Positions 45,644-54,436 of a stretch of DNA of 64,000 bases are shown here, in pieces; the first letter of the stretch is position 1; every line of letters starts with the position of its first letter. The position numbers were made by a program, and so were the translations under genes. The stretch spans positions 40,078,890 to 40,142,889 of the forward strand of contig JAOANR010000001.1 of assembly GCA_030278955.1 (NCBI GenBank), given 5' to 3'. The notes under the pieces are model-generated. The model searched no databases, had not been told where the DNA came from, and was given only the letters and a program-made list of their open reading frames with translations. This stretch comes from Hygrophila difformis. Taxonomy: Eukaryota; Streptophyta; Magnoliopsida; Lamiales; Acanthaceae.

Positions 45644-47397
45644 TAAATCCCTTGCTTTTGGAACTTCAAGTCCAGAATTTCTTTGGCTGCTAGCTCATAT
45701 TCATTCTTCCTCTTCTTTGGAATTCGGCTAGTTTTCTCAGACTTGCTCGTCTCCACCTTTCTCTCAGTCCTTTTCTTAGCTGATGGTACTTCTTCTGAAG
45801 TGCCTGAACTAAGATTGTGTGACTTTCTCTTCCTGGTGGATACTTTCTTTTTACCTTTCTTATCTTGAGTTTCCATGAGTTCCTCCCATTCACGGTTTGC
45901 CTTTTGTCTGTTTGCATAATAATAATCCATGCTTTCTTGCAGAATCGGATGGAGTTCATCATTTCCTTCTTTCCTTTCTCCTACAATAGTTGTGACTTCA
46001 TCTACTACTCTCATTTTCTCAATTCTTTGTTCATCATCTGTGTTGTCTTCATCTGAATCATGCTTCTTGACATAAAAATTTTTGCCCATTCCTTTCAACA
46101 TGACGTTCATTCCCTTTCTATTCAGATATTTCTCATTCCATGCATCCCAATCATCAATGATTACCTGCTGAATTCTTCCTTGTGTTTGATCAGTATAGGG
46201 TCTATGCTCTTTGTATGCATTTTCTCTGCACATAGCATCATATCTGATATACTTCTCAATGAATTCTTTCTTTCTCTCCTGTACATATCCATGAACTTCC
46301 TGTTGGAGAGTTGGAGGTAATCTCTTCATGATCTTGTTAGGTCTGTCTGTAATGAGTAGATCTGCATCTGCTGATGTTATTGATGGGGCTGAAATTTTCC
46401 TGAAATTCGTTATAGGTTCCAGTCCTTCATTAACAACAGATTCTCTGAAAATGTTCCTTACTATATTTTGTGGTGTCTGTTTTGCATCTGATCTTTGTTT
46501 CCTGTTCTTCCCTGATCTCTCAGCTTCTCTCTCCTCTGCATCCTTAACCCATGCTTGCTGTTCTGGTATCAAATCAGCAAACTCTTCTAGTGGAAATTCC
46601 TCATTAGGTTTCCTTGTCAACCCTGGTTTAAGAATCCTTCTCTTCAGATTTAGTCCCTTAGCGCACTCATTCATATGTCTGATCCAGCTATTCCTAGCTT
46701 CCTGAATGGTTCTAAGGACATCTTTCCATACCATCTTGCCGTGTTTAGCTTTCTTGAAATGAGGCTCGAGGTCATGTCTCAAGTTGATTCGAGCATCAAT
46801 AATTCTATCCAGGGCCAAATTTGTCAAGAAATTCTTTTCAATGGGTCCCTTCTTATTCAAGAATGTTGGAGGCATGTATGCAGGGAGTGCCTGCTGAGCA
46901 TCATAGACTCTAGCATTTCGGATTTCTTGAAGTTTGCAGCAATGTTTGGTGAGTCGCTTCACATATTTAGGTAGTGGTTGAGGATCAAAGTAATCCAACT
47001 CCAGCCCTACTTGATCTTTTGGATTGATAATTCTGTAGCATTCCTGATTCCACTCAGCCATGCACTTCTTTTCCCTTTCCAAAAGTCTTTCAAGTCTGAT
47101 TTCATTAGGCAGATGTCTGTCATTGATGAGGAATATCATTTGGTCATCCCAAAATTTATTCATCTTATCCCAGAATGCTTCTTCTAAATCAATCATCAGC
47201 GATTCTTTTTCTTTATCTGGTATATGTTGAATCATGAATGGATTGACATAAAAGATCGGAGGTGAAATTTCCATCCCTGACCATCCACCGCTTTTCCGAA
47301 TAGTTTCCACCATTTTTGCTGTTTTCCTCATCGTCAAGAATGATTTCTCTTTCTTATCTGATTCTATACCTCGAGCTTGAAGTTCTTCATAGGTCAT
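45643..47397 (-). CDS. Unknown 584-aa hydrophilic protein (accessory ORF 1 of element 2)
   Basis: The first ATG of the main frame that fits is 47397 (MTYEELQARGIESDKKEK); upstream in-frame codons include a non-ATG start. The region just upstream (tttctttcttaag) resembles a splice acceptor, so a spliced leader is possible. There is no signal peptide, membrane span or enzyme motif that I recognise. The N-terminal two thirds look folded (AFWDKMNKFWDDQMIFLIND, LDRIIDARINLRHDLEPHFK). The C-terminus is a basic tail with several nuclear-signal-like clusters (KKGKKKVSTRKRK, SAKKRTERK, RIPKKRKNE). The lack of transmembrane segments argues against an Athila env-like protein. It is intact although gag-pol of the same element is broken. 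Confidence 0.7.
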   Translation of the reverse strand: MTYEELQARGIESDKKEKSFLTMRKTAKMVETIRKSGGWSGMEISPPIFYVNPFMIQHIPDKEKESLMIDLEEAFWDKMNKFWDDQMIFLINDRHLPNEIRLERLLEREKKCMAEWNQECYRIINPKDQVGLELDYFDPQPLPKYVKRLTKHCCKLQEIRNARVYDAQQALPAYMPPTFLNKKGPIEKNFLTNLALDRIIDARINLRHDLEPHFKKAKHGKMVWKDVLRTIQEARNSWIRHMNECAKGLNLKRRILKPGLTRKPNEEFPLEEFADLIPEQQAWVKDAEEREAERSGKNRKQRSDAKQTPQNIVRNIFRESVVNEGLEPITNFRKISAPSITSADADLLITDRPNKIMKRLPPTLQQEVHGYVQERKKEFIEKYIRYDAMCRENAYKEHRPYTDQTQGRIQQVIIDDWDAWNEKYLNRKGMNVMLKGMGKNFYVKKHDSDEDNTDDEQRIEKMRVVDEVTTIVGERKEGNDELHPILQESMDYYYANRQKANREWEELMETQDKKGKKKVSTRKRKSHNLSSGTSEEVPSAKKRTERKVETSKSEKTSRIPKKRKNEYELAAKEILDLKFQKQGI

Positions 47398-47452
47398 CTT
47401 ATGAATCCTTAAGAAAGAAATAAGAATAAACTGGTTAACTAGTGTCACCATA

Positions 47453-47583
47453 CTCACATTTAGAGCTTGACTCTAAATGTGCAGATGATAAAAGGAAACA
47501 TACTACCAGGTTTTCCTTTTTATATTCATCATTCTTTTCATGATATCTCCATACTCACATTTAGAGATTTGCTCTAAATGTGA
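47453..47583. repeat. Two PPT-like hairpins between the accessory ORFs and F-box gene A
   Basis: CTCACATTTAGAG/CTCTAAATGTG occurs at 47453-47465/47471-47481. CTCACATTTAGAG/CTCTAAATGTGA occurs at 47554-47566/47572-47583. On the minus strand both left arms read CTCTAAATGTGAGTATGG, one base from the true PPT CTAAATGTGAGGATGG; the first is also followed by TGACA, like the LTR start. 47584-47745 has no gene. Confidence 0.75.
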
Positions 47584-47745
47584 AGATTTCACTGCTGACT
47601 AAGTCTACTTATTGCAGAATAAAAATAACAGAGAACTTATAATCATAACATCATCAATCAAAAACAAAATATAGAATTCATCAGATTCTTGCTAATAATA
47701 TGGAATTACAAAGCATGGTGTTTCTTATGACATTCAATCTATCAA

Positions 47746-48493
47746 CTACAAATGAGGGGGCGTCTCTGCCTCAATTCCAAATCTGAGGAACAGATTACAG
47801 TGCTCAGAGACTAAGCACCTCATGCAGTAAATTGAGGTGACTCCATAAGTGTTCCTTGATGGGCCGTGATTATTATTATAATAGTTCCTAAGATTGCAAA
47901 GTCTCTTCTTAGGTTGTCCTTGAAAAGGTGAGATAAATTCCTCATAATTTGATAGCCACCCTCTGACTTGAAGCCGAAGATCCTTGAGCCTTCGTCTATT
48001 CTTACACAGAGTAGCAAAGAGCCAAATTCCCTTCTCTTGTTCTTCAACTTCATCCTTACTCAAAAGCATAAGAGCTTTTACATAAATGGATGGGGGGTGA
48101 TTATCAGTGATTGCAGGTTTTAAAAGCTCAAATGCTGCTTGTTCATTCTTAACTTGAACAAACAAACGCAGTGCCTCTTGTAGCTGGCATATCCAATTTC
48201 CTGCATTTCTGCAACTTTCAAGAAAAAATCTTTGTGTCTCTTCAAAAGTCCCCCATCCCCACGCAGAAAATTCTTCAAGAGAAGCTTTTTTCAAGACTAA
48301 AGGATGATGGGTAGCCTTTTCAAGCTCTTTGCAGACTAATTTACAGTTAAAGACAGTCTCAAGGTGATCAAATGCCAATCTCGATAGAATGTTTCCAAGA
48401 ATCTCATAAGGAAGATCTGTGATCTGAGTTTCCCCCGATCCAGATTTCTTTATTGAAGTCCTTGGTTGCTTTGAAGAGCTTCCAATTTCACAG
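47746..48493 (-). CDS. F-box gene A, second exon (At2g35280/At1g67623-like)
   Basis: The exon follows a clear acceptor (aatcctactcag). It is in phase with the 17-nt first exon at 50550-50566 (MAGNNP), giving 254 residues. It has the F-box LPYEILGNILSRLAFDHLETV, then helical repeats typical of this F-box family (FFLESCRNAGNW, AFELLKPAITDNHPPS, GIWLFATLCKNRR), and a Cys-rich end (RLCNLRNYY...YCMRCLV). F-box proteins bridge SKP1 to substrates in SCF ubiquitin ligases. Only about 150 nt separate it from gene B, leaving no room for its own promoter. It therefore depends on splicing from an upstream exon or is silent. It is closest to gene E and the relic at 50959. Confidence 0.75.
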
Positions 48494-48645
48494 CTGAGTA
48501 GGATTAAAAACAATAGTTGAATTAAAAACTAGAGAATGAAATTCATTAATGCAAAAGGAATGTACAGTTTAGGTCATCCAGAGAATTCTTTGCCCAGCAC
48601 AAAAGATTACAAGCAAAGGAGATTATGAACTGCTTGATTTCTACA

Positions 48646-49399
48646 CTAGTCTAATTCTAGCAATTCATCTTCATTCTGCTCTTCTTCTCCATTGTTCCAT
48701 TTCTCCCAATCAAATAATATGCCCAGTTCTCCAATTGCTCTTCTGTATTGCTTGACATAGTCAAACAATTCACATGTAACACACTCCATCCTTTCATTGA
48801 AGGTTAATTGCTGTCGCTTTTGAAGGGAGTGATTCTTACAAAAACTCCTTTCCTCTTGATCAGGGAATGGATTTGGGAACTTATCACCGTAAAGAAGCCA
48901 GTGCAGAACACTAATTTTAAGGAAAGCTAAATCGAAGGGATCCTGGGTTACAGATTCAATCAATTGAATTCCTTCCTCATCCAGTTGTGGGTCTTGTTTG
49001 GAAAGCAATAGAAGAGATCTTATGAAAACAGTTGGTTTGTGTTTATCATCTAATCTGGGCTTTAAGATTTCATAAGCTTTTTCTTCATTTTTATCATCCA
49101 CAAAGGCTATCAGTGCAGGCTCGATGATAAACATATGGTTGCCTACATCCTGACATTCTTTAATGAACTTGACCTGATTACTTGGGTAAACATTTCCTCT
49201 CCAAATAGCACAAGTTTCTAAATTAGCTCTCTTTAGAGCTAATGATGACCTGCTTGCTGAGAAGAACTGCTTAGATGCTTCAGATGCTCTAAAAAGTGTC
49301 TTTATGCTCTCCATTCCTAATCTCGACAGAATGTCTCCCAGTAACTCAGTTGGTAAATCAAATATTTGAGTTTCCAAGAGTTGAGGGATTTCGACATTT
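48646..49399 (-). CDS. F-box gene B, second exon
   Basis: Acceptor cttttcag precedes 49399. Joined to the exon at 50550-50566 the frame is kept (771 nt, 256 residues). F-box: IFDLPTELLGDILSRLGMES. Repeats: KFIKECQDVGNHMFIIEPAL, AYEILKPRLDDKHKP. Cys/His end: RSFCKNHSLQKRQQ...CVTCELFDYV, then a strongly acidic tail (NGEEEQNEDELLELD). It is most similar to gene D, including FGT/LET-QI before the F-box, so B and D look like a duplicate pair. The reading frame is open throughout. It lies in the same tandem as A and C, about 200 nt downstream of the C coding end. Confidence 0.75.
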
Positions 49400-49598
49400 C
49401 TGAAAAGTAAAGGAGGAAGAGCACAGAATTAAGAGTAAAACTCATCATTTATGCAGTAATTAAGAAATAGAGATTAGATTTTATTAACAAAACCAAGCTG
49501 CATTACATGATACAAAAGACTTGATTTGGTGACAGTTTCAAAATCTAATACCAGAAGACTTGTCACACGCATCAATCTCTTCTTTCTTCATCCAAGAA

Positions 49599-50566
49599 TT
49601 ATTCATTAATGCTATGGTTATCAGAGTTCTCCTTTGCTGCCATCCTAAAATCAGCTATTGCTCTACTTATATCACAACAAAGATAGTTGATCTGATCTGC
49701 TCTATGATTAAAATATAATGGCCTATGAAAGTTTTCCAGATCATGATCATCAATAATGCAGAATTCCCTCTTTTTCTGTCCTAAGAAGGGATTCGGGACA
49801 TATTCCCATTCTGAGAGTAAAGTGAGAAGATCATTTCTAAAATCGTAGCTATTTAACCTATCATTTAATATAGGACTAATGAGATGAAGCCTTGCATCTA
49901 TTTCCTTTCTAGAAACTCGGCTTAAACAACATAAGGCTTTAAAATATTGAGAAAACTTGGAATTATCTTTATCCCTTCTTCCAGGATTTGAAACGCCTTG
50001 TATTCTTTACCCTGTGTGAACAGTTCCATAGCCTTATGTAGGTTCAGTATATGATTTTTAGCCTTTCTGCAGGAGTGTAGGAACTTGGCTTTTCAAGGAG
50101 ATTCATTAGAAATCCTTTTAAAAGCCGGATCCTCTACATTAAATCTCTGGAAAACAGTAGGGTAGTTTGAAACCATTTTGAATGTTGAACAAGTTCGTTT
50201 GCAATGGAGCAAATCTTCGAAGCTGCTCTGCCCTACTCGTGACAAAATCTCCCCAATGACGTCCAGTGGAAGATCAGTCAAGTGTAAAGCAGAGAACTCA
50301 GAAGCCTGCTCTTTACTGCTGTTTGAGCGAGTTTTAAAGAAGGAAAATCAGATGTTTGTATTAATGAAATTATACTTCAAAATTTCTACAATTTTAAGGA
50401 AAAATGTGAATGAATGAAGGGAGATTATGCGAAATGTAAAATATAAACCCTAGTATACTAGTCAAGCATTTAGATGCAGGATGCCGAAGAAAAATCTGAA
50501 GAATTGAAACACCAGGAAGAATGAAATGAAGTATGAATGGAAAGCTTACGGATTGTTGCCTGCCAT
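49599..50566 (-). pseudogene. F-box gene C, broken, with the shared first exon
   Basis: Exon 1 is 50550-50566 (ATG plus 14 nt, donor GTAAGC). Exon 2 starts at 50315 or 50318, because the acceptor is doubled (acagcag). The F-box LPLDVIGEILSRVGQSSFEDL is followed after 62 residues by an in-frame TGA just before KAKFLHSCRKAKNHIL. A frameshift follows in the repeat region near 49985. The other frame then continues to the family-type end (NPFLGQKKREFCII...NYLCCDISRAIADFR) with TAA at 49599-49601. Exons total 734 nt, not a multiple of three, confirming the shift. A TATA-like GTTATA (50711-50716) and an ACAAAGCGAGG motif (50903-50913) lie upstream. Confidence 0.8.
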
Positions 50567-50902
50567 TTGAGAGTGTTCCTGGAGTTGATGGTATTTCGAA
50601 CGGTTCTGAATGAAAATTTCGCAAATGGAAGAAGAGAAGCTTGATAATGGCGGTTTCTCCTTCGAGAGAGAATATGGACAGATATGAAAACGATTTGAAA
50701 AGATATGGGGGTTATAGGGTATAAAAAGAAGTGGGCTGGCCTAGTTTAAAAGCTGCAGAGTAGGATACTCAAGCGTTTTTCCTCTCTTAGATTATACTCA
50801 TTAGGTCTAGGCCTGCCACATCAGTGGGTTTGAATATTAACTTAAAATTTGAGTTAATAAACCCACACAAGCAAAGCTTGGACAAAAATAGATTAGTTGA
50901 AA

Positions 50903-50913
50903 ACAAAGCGAGG
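50903..50913. promoter_or_regulatory. ACAAAGCGAGG motif upstream of F-box gene C
   Basis: It is identical to the arms of the perfect inverted pair at 53972-53996 and to motifs in the LTR U3. A similar copy, AAAGCGAGG, lies at 52879-52887 upstream of gene D. It is a candidate shared promoter element. Confidence 0.45.
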
Positions 50914-50958
50914 GGTAAAAATTGAAAAGTATTAAGGCTACTAAATTATGCATTGAGT

Positions 50959-51260
50959 CTAGTTAGATTTTTTTTTTTTATCAGACTCTAAATCCAATTC
51001 ATCTTCATACTTATCAAAAGCTACCCTCAATTCCTTCATTAAGGTTACCAATCCTTTCCTTTCATTCCTTGAATATACTCCTCTTTCAGCCTAAAGGATG
51101 TTTAGAAGCCTCATTCAACATTTTGCAATTGATGGTTAAACGCCAAGCTTAAGAGATTTTCTCAAGAATCTCATAGTGAAGTGCTGTGATCTGAGTTTCC
51201 CCTGATCCAGACTCCTTTGATAACATTTTTGGTTTCATGAGGAGCTTCCAGTTTCATCAC
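50959..51260 (-). pseudogene. F-box relic with its middle deleted
   Basis: The 5' part (51140-51260) follows an acceptor-like AACTAG. It is nucleotide-similar to the start of gene A exon 2: GGAAGCTC, TCTGGATC, GGGGAAACTCAGATCACAG. The 3' part (50959-51110) encodes a family-type C-terminus read as LVTLMKELRVAFDKYEDELD, like gene E. The F-box repeats between them are gone, and stops are present in the first part. It shows that the cluster once held at least six copies. Confidence 0.7.
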
Positions 51261-51442
51261 TAGTTAATGATTGGATTGAATTAAAAAAAAAATGAGCATA
51301 AAGGAGAGAAAGTACAAGAATTGTAAAGTAACAGGTTTAATAAAAACATATTAATAGGTGGTTCCAAATTACATCCCAAGATTCCTGAAAATACAAAAAT
51401 TATAGCCATAGCATTTCCTTACTCTAGAAAATACTGAACTAT

Positions 51443-52549
51443 TCAAGGATTAACAATTTCCTCATCATCAGAATCAGTCCACAGAAATTCATCAGGGAAC
51501 ACCTCACCACAATATAATCTGAATTGCCTTACCATGTCAAAGAATTGACAAGGAATACAGTCCATCCTAATATGTGGTGGTAACAAGGCCCGTTCCTGCA
51601 ATGTATGAGTCTTACAATAACTTCTCTCTTCTCGGCCTTGAAAAGGGTTTGGGATTCTTGGAATATGGATTAACCAATGAAAAAGGTAGAGTTTAATGAA
51701 AACAACCTCTAAAACATTTGAAGCTGCTGTTTTGATCAACTCTAAACCTGCTTCATTTAGCTTGTCATCTTGTTTTGTTAAGAGAAGCATTGTTCTGAGC
51801 AGAATGGTGGGTTGATGTTCATCGTCTAGTCCTGACTTAAGGAGTTCAAAGGCTTTCTTCTCATCCCGTTCATCAACAAATGCTATCAATGCAGGTTCGA
51901 TATTGAACATAAAGTTCCCTGCATTTTGGCATTCTTGAATGAATCTTTTCTGATTATCAGGATAGACATCTTCCCTCCACCTCATACATGATTCCAGGTT
52001 TGCTCTCTTGAACACAAGATGAGTTTTGCTCGCTTGATAGAATATTGGAGAGACTTCTGCTACCCTAAAGAGTTCCCTTACATTGTCTTTTCCAGGTCTT
52101 GACAAAATATCTCCCAGCAACTCAGTGGGTAAATGAGATATCTGAGTTCCAAAGAGTTGTGGATTCCTAGCATTTCTGTTTCCAGAAAAGAATACAATAA
52201 GGAATACAAAAGCGAACTTTTATCTAAAATGGTGGAACTAACAATTCGAAAATGGGATTTCATTTCTATTGCGAAGCTCCAATAGTCTCATATAGACAAT
52301 GCATCAGTTACAAACTATAGATTTCAGAAGAAACTCTCCAAATTAATCATTGTTTAAATGAGTTTAAAGAAACGGCTTTCAGTTATGAGAAATCTAAATG
52401 TTTAGTTTTTCCGATTTCTAAAGCCAAAATGAACTTTATCGAAAATTCAGAATCATGAACCCTAGGTCTAAAAGCGTAATCCGGGGACAAACATTCAAGA
52501 ATGTGAAAGATAGGATAAACTAGATTGCTTACGGATTGTTCTCAGCCAT
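51443..52549 (-). CDS. F-box gene D, two exons
   Basis: Exon 1 is 52533-52549 (MAENNP, donor GTAAGC); exon 2 is 51443-52175 after acceptor aaacag. The 357-nt GT-AG intron splits a codon, and the joined frame is 750 nt (249 residues). F-box: ISHLPTELLGDILSRPGKDN, with Pro where the others have Leu. Repeats: RFIQECQNAGNFMFNIEPAL, AFELLKSGLDDEHQP. The end has YCKTHTLQERALL...CIPCQFFDMVRQF and an acidic tail (DSDDEEIVNP). A TATA-like CTATAT is at 52702-52707 and an AAAGCGAGG copy at 52879. It is an intact candidate SCF substrate receptor encoded by a retrotransposon. Confidence 0.85.
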
Positions 52550-52960
52550 GTTTGTCCGTCGACTGGGTTTCTGAATGAACTTGCTACGAGAATGATTGAG
52601 AATGGTAGTATTGGTGTGTGACGATTTCTTCTCGGAAGAGAAAAGGAAAGAAAGACTGATGAAAAGTTTTGAAATGACAACTGAGAGGAATGACTGCAAG
52701 GATATAGCCGCCCTATTTCTATCTAAGAACTGCAGGGGTCAAGATAGTAAATCTTGTCTCTGCAGAGAGTAATGATTAAGCCTAAAATAAGCCTATTTGA
52801 AAACAAATTTATTTAAAATGACTCAGATAAGAATCTAGTGTAAAAGATAAGATCAAGTCATTTTCTTTTCACAAGAATAAAGCGAGGAGTAAAAAAAAAA
52901 TCGTATTATCATCATCAGAGGGCTCAAAATCAAACAAAAATTAAGAGAATACATAATCAT

Positions 52961-53701
52961 TTAATTTGAATCTGAATCAGTTTCTAATTCTGACTCAGAT
53001 TCAATTACATGTTCACTGAAATCTTCTCTTAATTCTCTAATCAAACTAGTAACCTCACAACACAAACAATCAATGTTTGTGGCACCATAATTATAGTGTG
53101 GAGGTTCCCTAACTAAGTCCCTACTGTGTGGCGCTATGTAATCACAGTAATAGCGATGCCCTTGTCCCCGAAAAGGATTAGGCTCTTCTTCACTGTCGAT
53201 AAACACCCTGCTGATCTTCTCCTTAATCTTGTGGATATGTTCTCCCTCTTTAAGGATTGATCCAAGCAGATACAATCCTTCATCAATCTCTTCAAGGCTC
53301 TCTGAACTCAGAAGAATGAAAGCCTTGATGAAGATTGAAGGGTGGTGATTATCTTCAATTCCAGGCTTGAGGATTTCAAAAGCGGCTTCCATGAGCCCTG
53401 TGTTGCAGAAAACCGAGAGTGCAGGTTCAAGTTTGAGCATGAAGTTCCCTGCCTCTCTGCATCTTTGCATTATCTGAGTGTAGTGAGCATCAAGCGTTCT
53501 TTCCGCAGTGATTCGCCTCACTACATTTGCTCTCCTCCATACTACAGGCGCCTTACTTGCTCTAAAGAACTTCTTGCAAGTTGGAGCTGCTCTGGCTACA
53601 TCCTTCATCTCTTCCTTTCCCAGTCTTGAAAGAATGTCTCCTAAAATTTCGTCAGGAATATCTGCAATAGAGGTTCTAGCATTGGGAGCTGCTGTGGCCA
53701 T
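52961..53701 (-). CDS. F-box gene E, intronless
   Basis: It starts at ATG 53701 (MATAAPNARTSIADIP). The longer frame from 53812 is rejected because a TATA box (53782-53789) lies inside it. 246 residues: F-box IADIPDEILGDILSRLGKEEMKDV, repeats (QRCREAGNFMLKLEPALSVF, AFEILKPGIEDNHHPS, GLYLLGSILKEGE), then the conserved end NPFRGQGHRYYC...NIDCLCCEVTSLIREL and an acidic tail (ESESELETDSDSN). Where gene D has its intron, between MAENNP and NARN, E reads APNAR without interruption, so the intron was lost exactly. It is the gene nearest to the internal promoter array (53930-54205). Confidence 0.9.
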   Translation of the reverse strand: MATAAPNARTSIADIPDEILGDILSRLGKEEMKDVARAAPTCKKFFRASKAPVVWRRANVVRRITAERTLDAHYTQIMQRCREAGNFMLKLEPALSVFCNTGLMEAAFEILKPGIEDNHHPSIFIKAFILLSSESLEEIDEGLYLLGSILKEGEHIHKIKEKISRVFIDSEEEPNPFRGQGHRYYCDYIAPHSRDLVREPPHYNYGATNIDCLCCEVTSLIRELREDFSEHVIESESELETDSDSN

Positions 53702-53781
53702 TCTAATTTCTAATAATGGTTGTAGGATAATTGTTCTAATGTGGGAATGTTTGAGATGAAAGGAGAGAAAGATTCGACTAG

Positions 53782-53789
53782 ATTTTATA
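53782..53789 (-). promoter_or_regulatory. TATA box of F-box gene E
   Basis: TATAAAAT on the minus strand, about 80 nt upstream of the ATG at 53701. Confidence 0.7.
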
Positions 53790-53929
53790 GCAGAAAAACT
53801 AAATTCTGCCATAATTACAAGCGGTTGAAACGACGTGTGATGGTTAGCGTAAGGGAAAAAGAAGGTCTGAATAAGGGGTATTTTGGTCTTAAGAAGTTTG
53901 AAAATCTATCCGTTCAATATTCCCAGGCT

Positions 53930-54205
53930 CTCGCTTTGTCAATTGTCATCGCGTGGTTATAGAAACCGTCTCTCGCTTTGTAAATTACAAAGCGAGGAAA
54001 GATTCTTGCACAACTTTCAGAGAAAATGGTCACGCTTTGTATCTCGACAAAGCGTAAACATAAAACTCTTATTATTTAAAAACATATCAGATTTCATAAA
54101 ATGAGAATTTGAACTGATCACCTCGCTTTATAACTTTTACAAAGCGTGAGTGAGAGTAGTTCTTTTTAAATCACGCTTTGTCAAAGTTAACAAGAGCGTG
54201 GCCTC
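53930..54205. repeat. CTCGCTTTGT / ACAAAGCGAG array in the internal promoter of element 2
   Basis: There are at least four inverted pairs. CTCGCTTTGT (53972-53981) and ACAAAGCGAG (53987-53996) are perfect around AAATT. CGCTTTGT (54033-54040) and ACAAAGCG (54047-54054) follow, then pairs at 54121-54150 and 54172-54200. The LTR U3 of the same element carries the same motifs. The array sits between the end of pol and the TATA box of gene E. Confidence 0.85.
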
Positions 54206-54436
54206 AGAATCTATTCATACTTTATTTCCAAACACTTAATACTCAAAAACCTGGTTGAAGATCTGTATCTCATCCTTCTTCATTCCATCACAGCTTAATT
54301 TCTCGAATTCCTGAAAATATAGAATATAAGAATTAGAGATGAAACATATATCAAAAGAAAAGGGAAATACTACTCAGTTAACCTGGGTAGTATCCACCCC
54401 CTATTTTTTTTTATTTTTTTTAGATAAGAAGAAATA
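54206..54436 (-). other. Pol / accessory-region junction of element 2
   Basis: Just after pol the minus strand reads a purine-rich AAAAAATAGGGGGTGGAT, resembling a second polypurine tract. A strong acceptor (ttctatattttcag) follows near 54311. It may be a splice site for accessory transcripts, as known for the downstream ORF of Athila elements. No gene is seen here. Confidence 0.4.

Noticed and set aside
45643..47397. Envelope-like protein
   Set aside because: No signal peptide, no transmembrane segment, and a basic nuclear-type tail.
45643..47457. Longer start of accessory ORF 1 at 47457
   Set aside because: The codon there is GTG, and an acceptor-like site lies between it and the ATG at 47397.
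47746..53701. Ordinary host F-box gene cluster flanked by unrelated transposons
   Set aside because: The LTR pair with matching TSD and the restored copia frame enclose the whole cluster; its promoter motifs match the LTR.
52961..53812. Longer start of F-box gene E at 53812
   Set aside because: A TATA box lies within the extension, and the start at 53701 aligns with MAENNPNAR of gene D.
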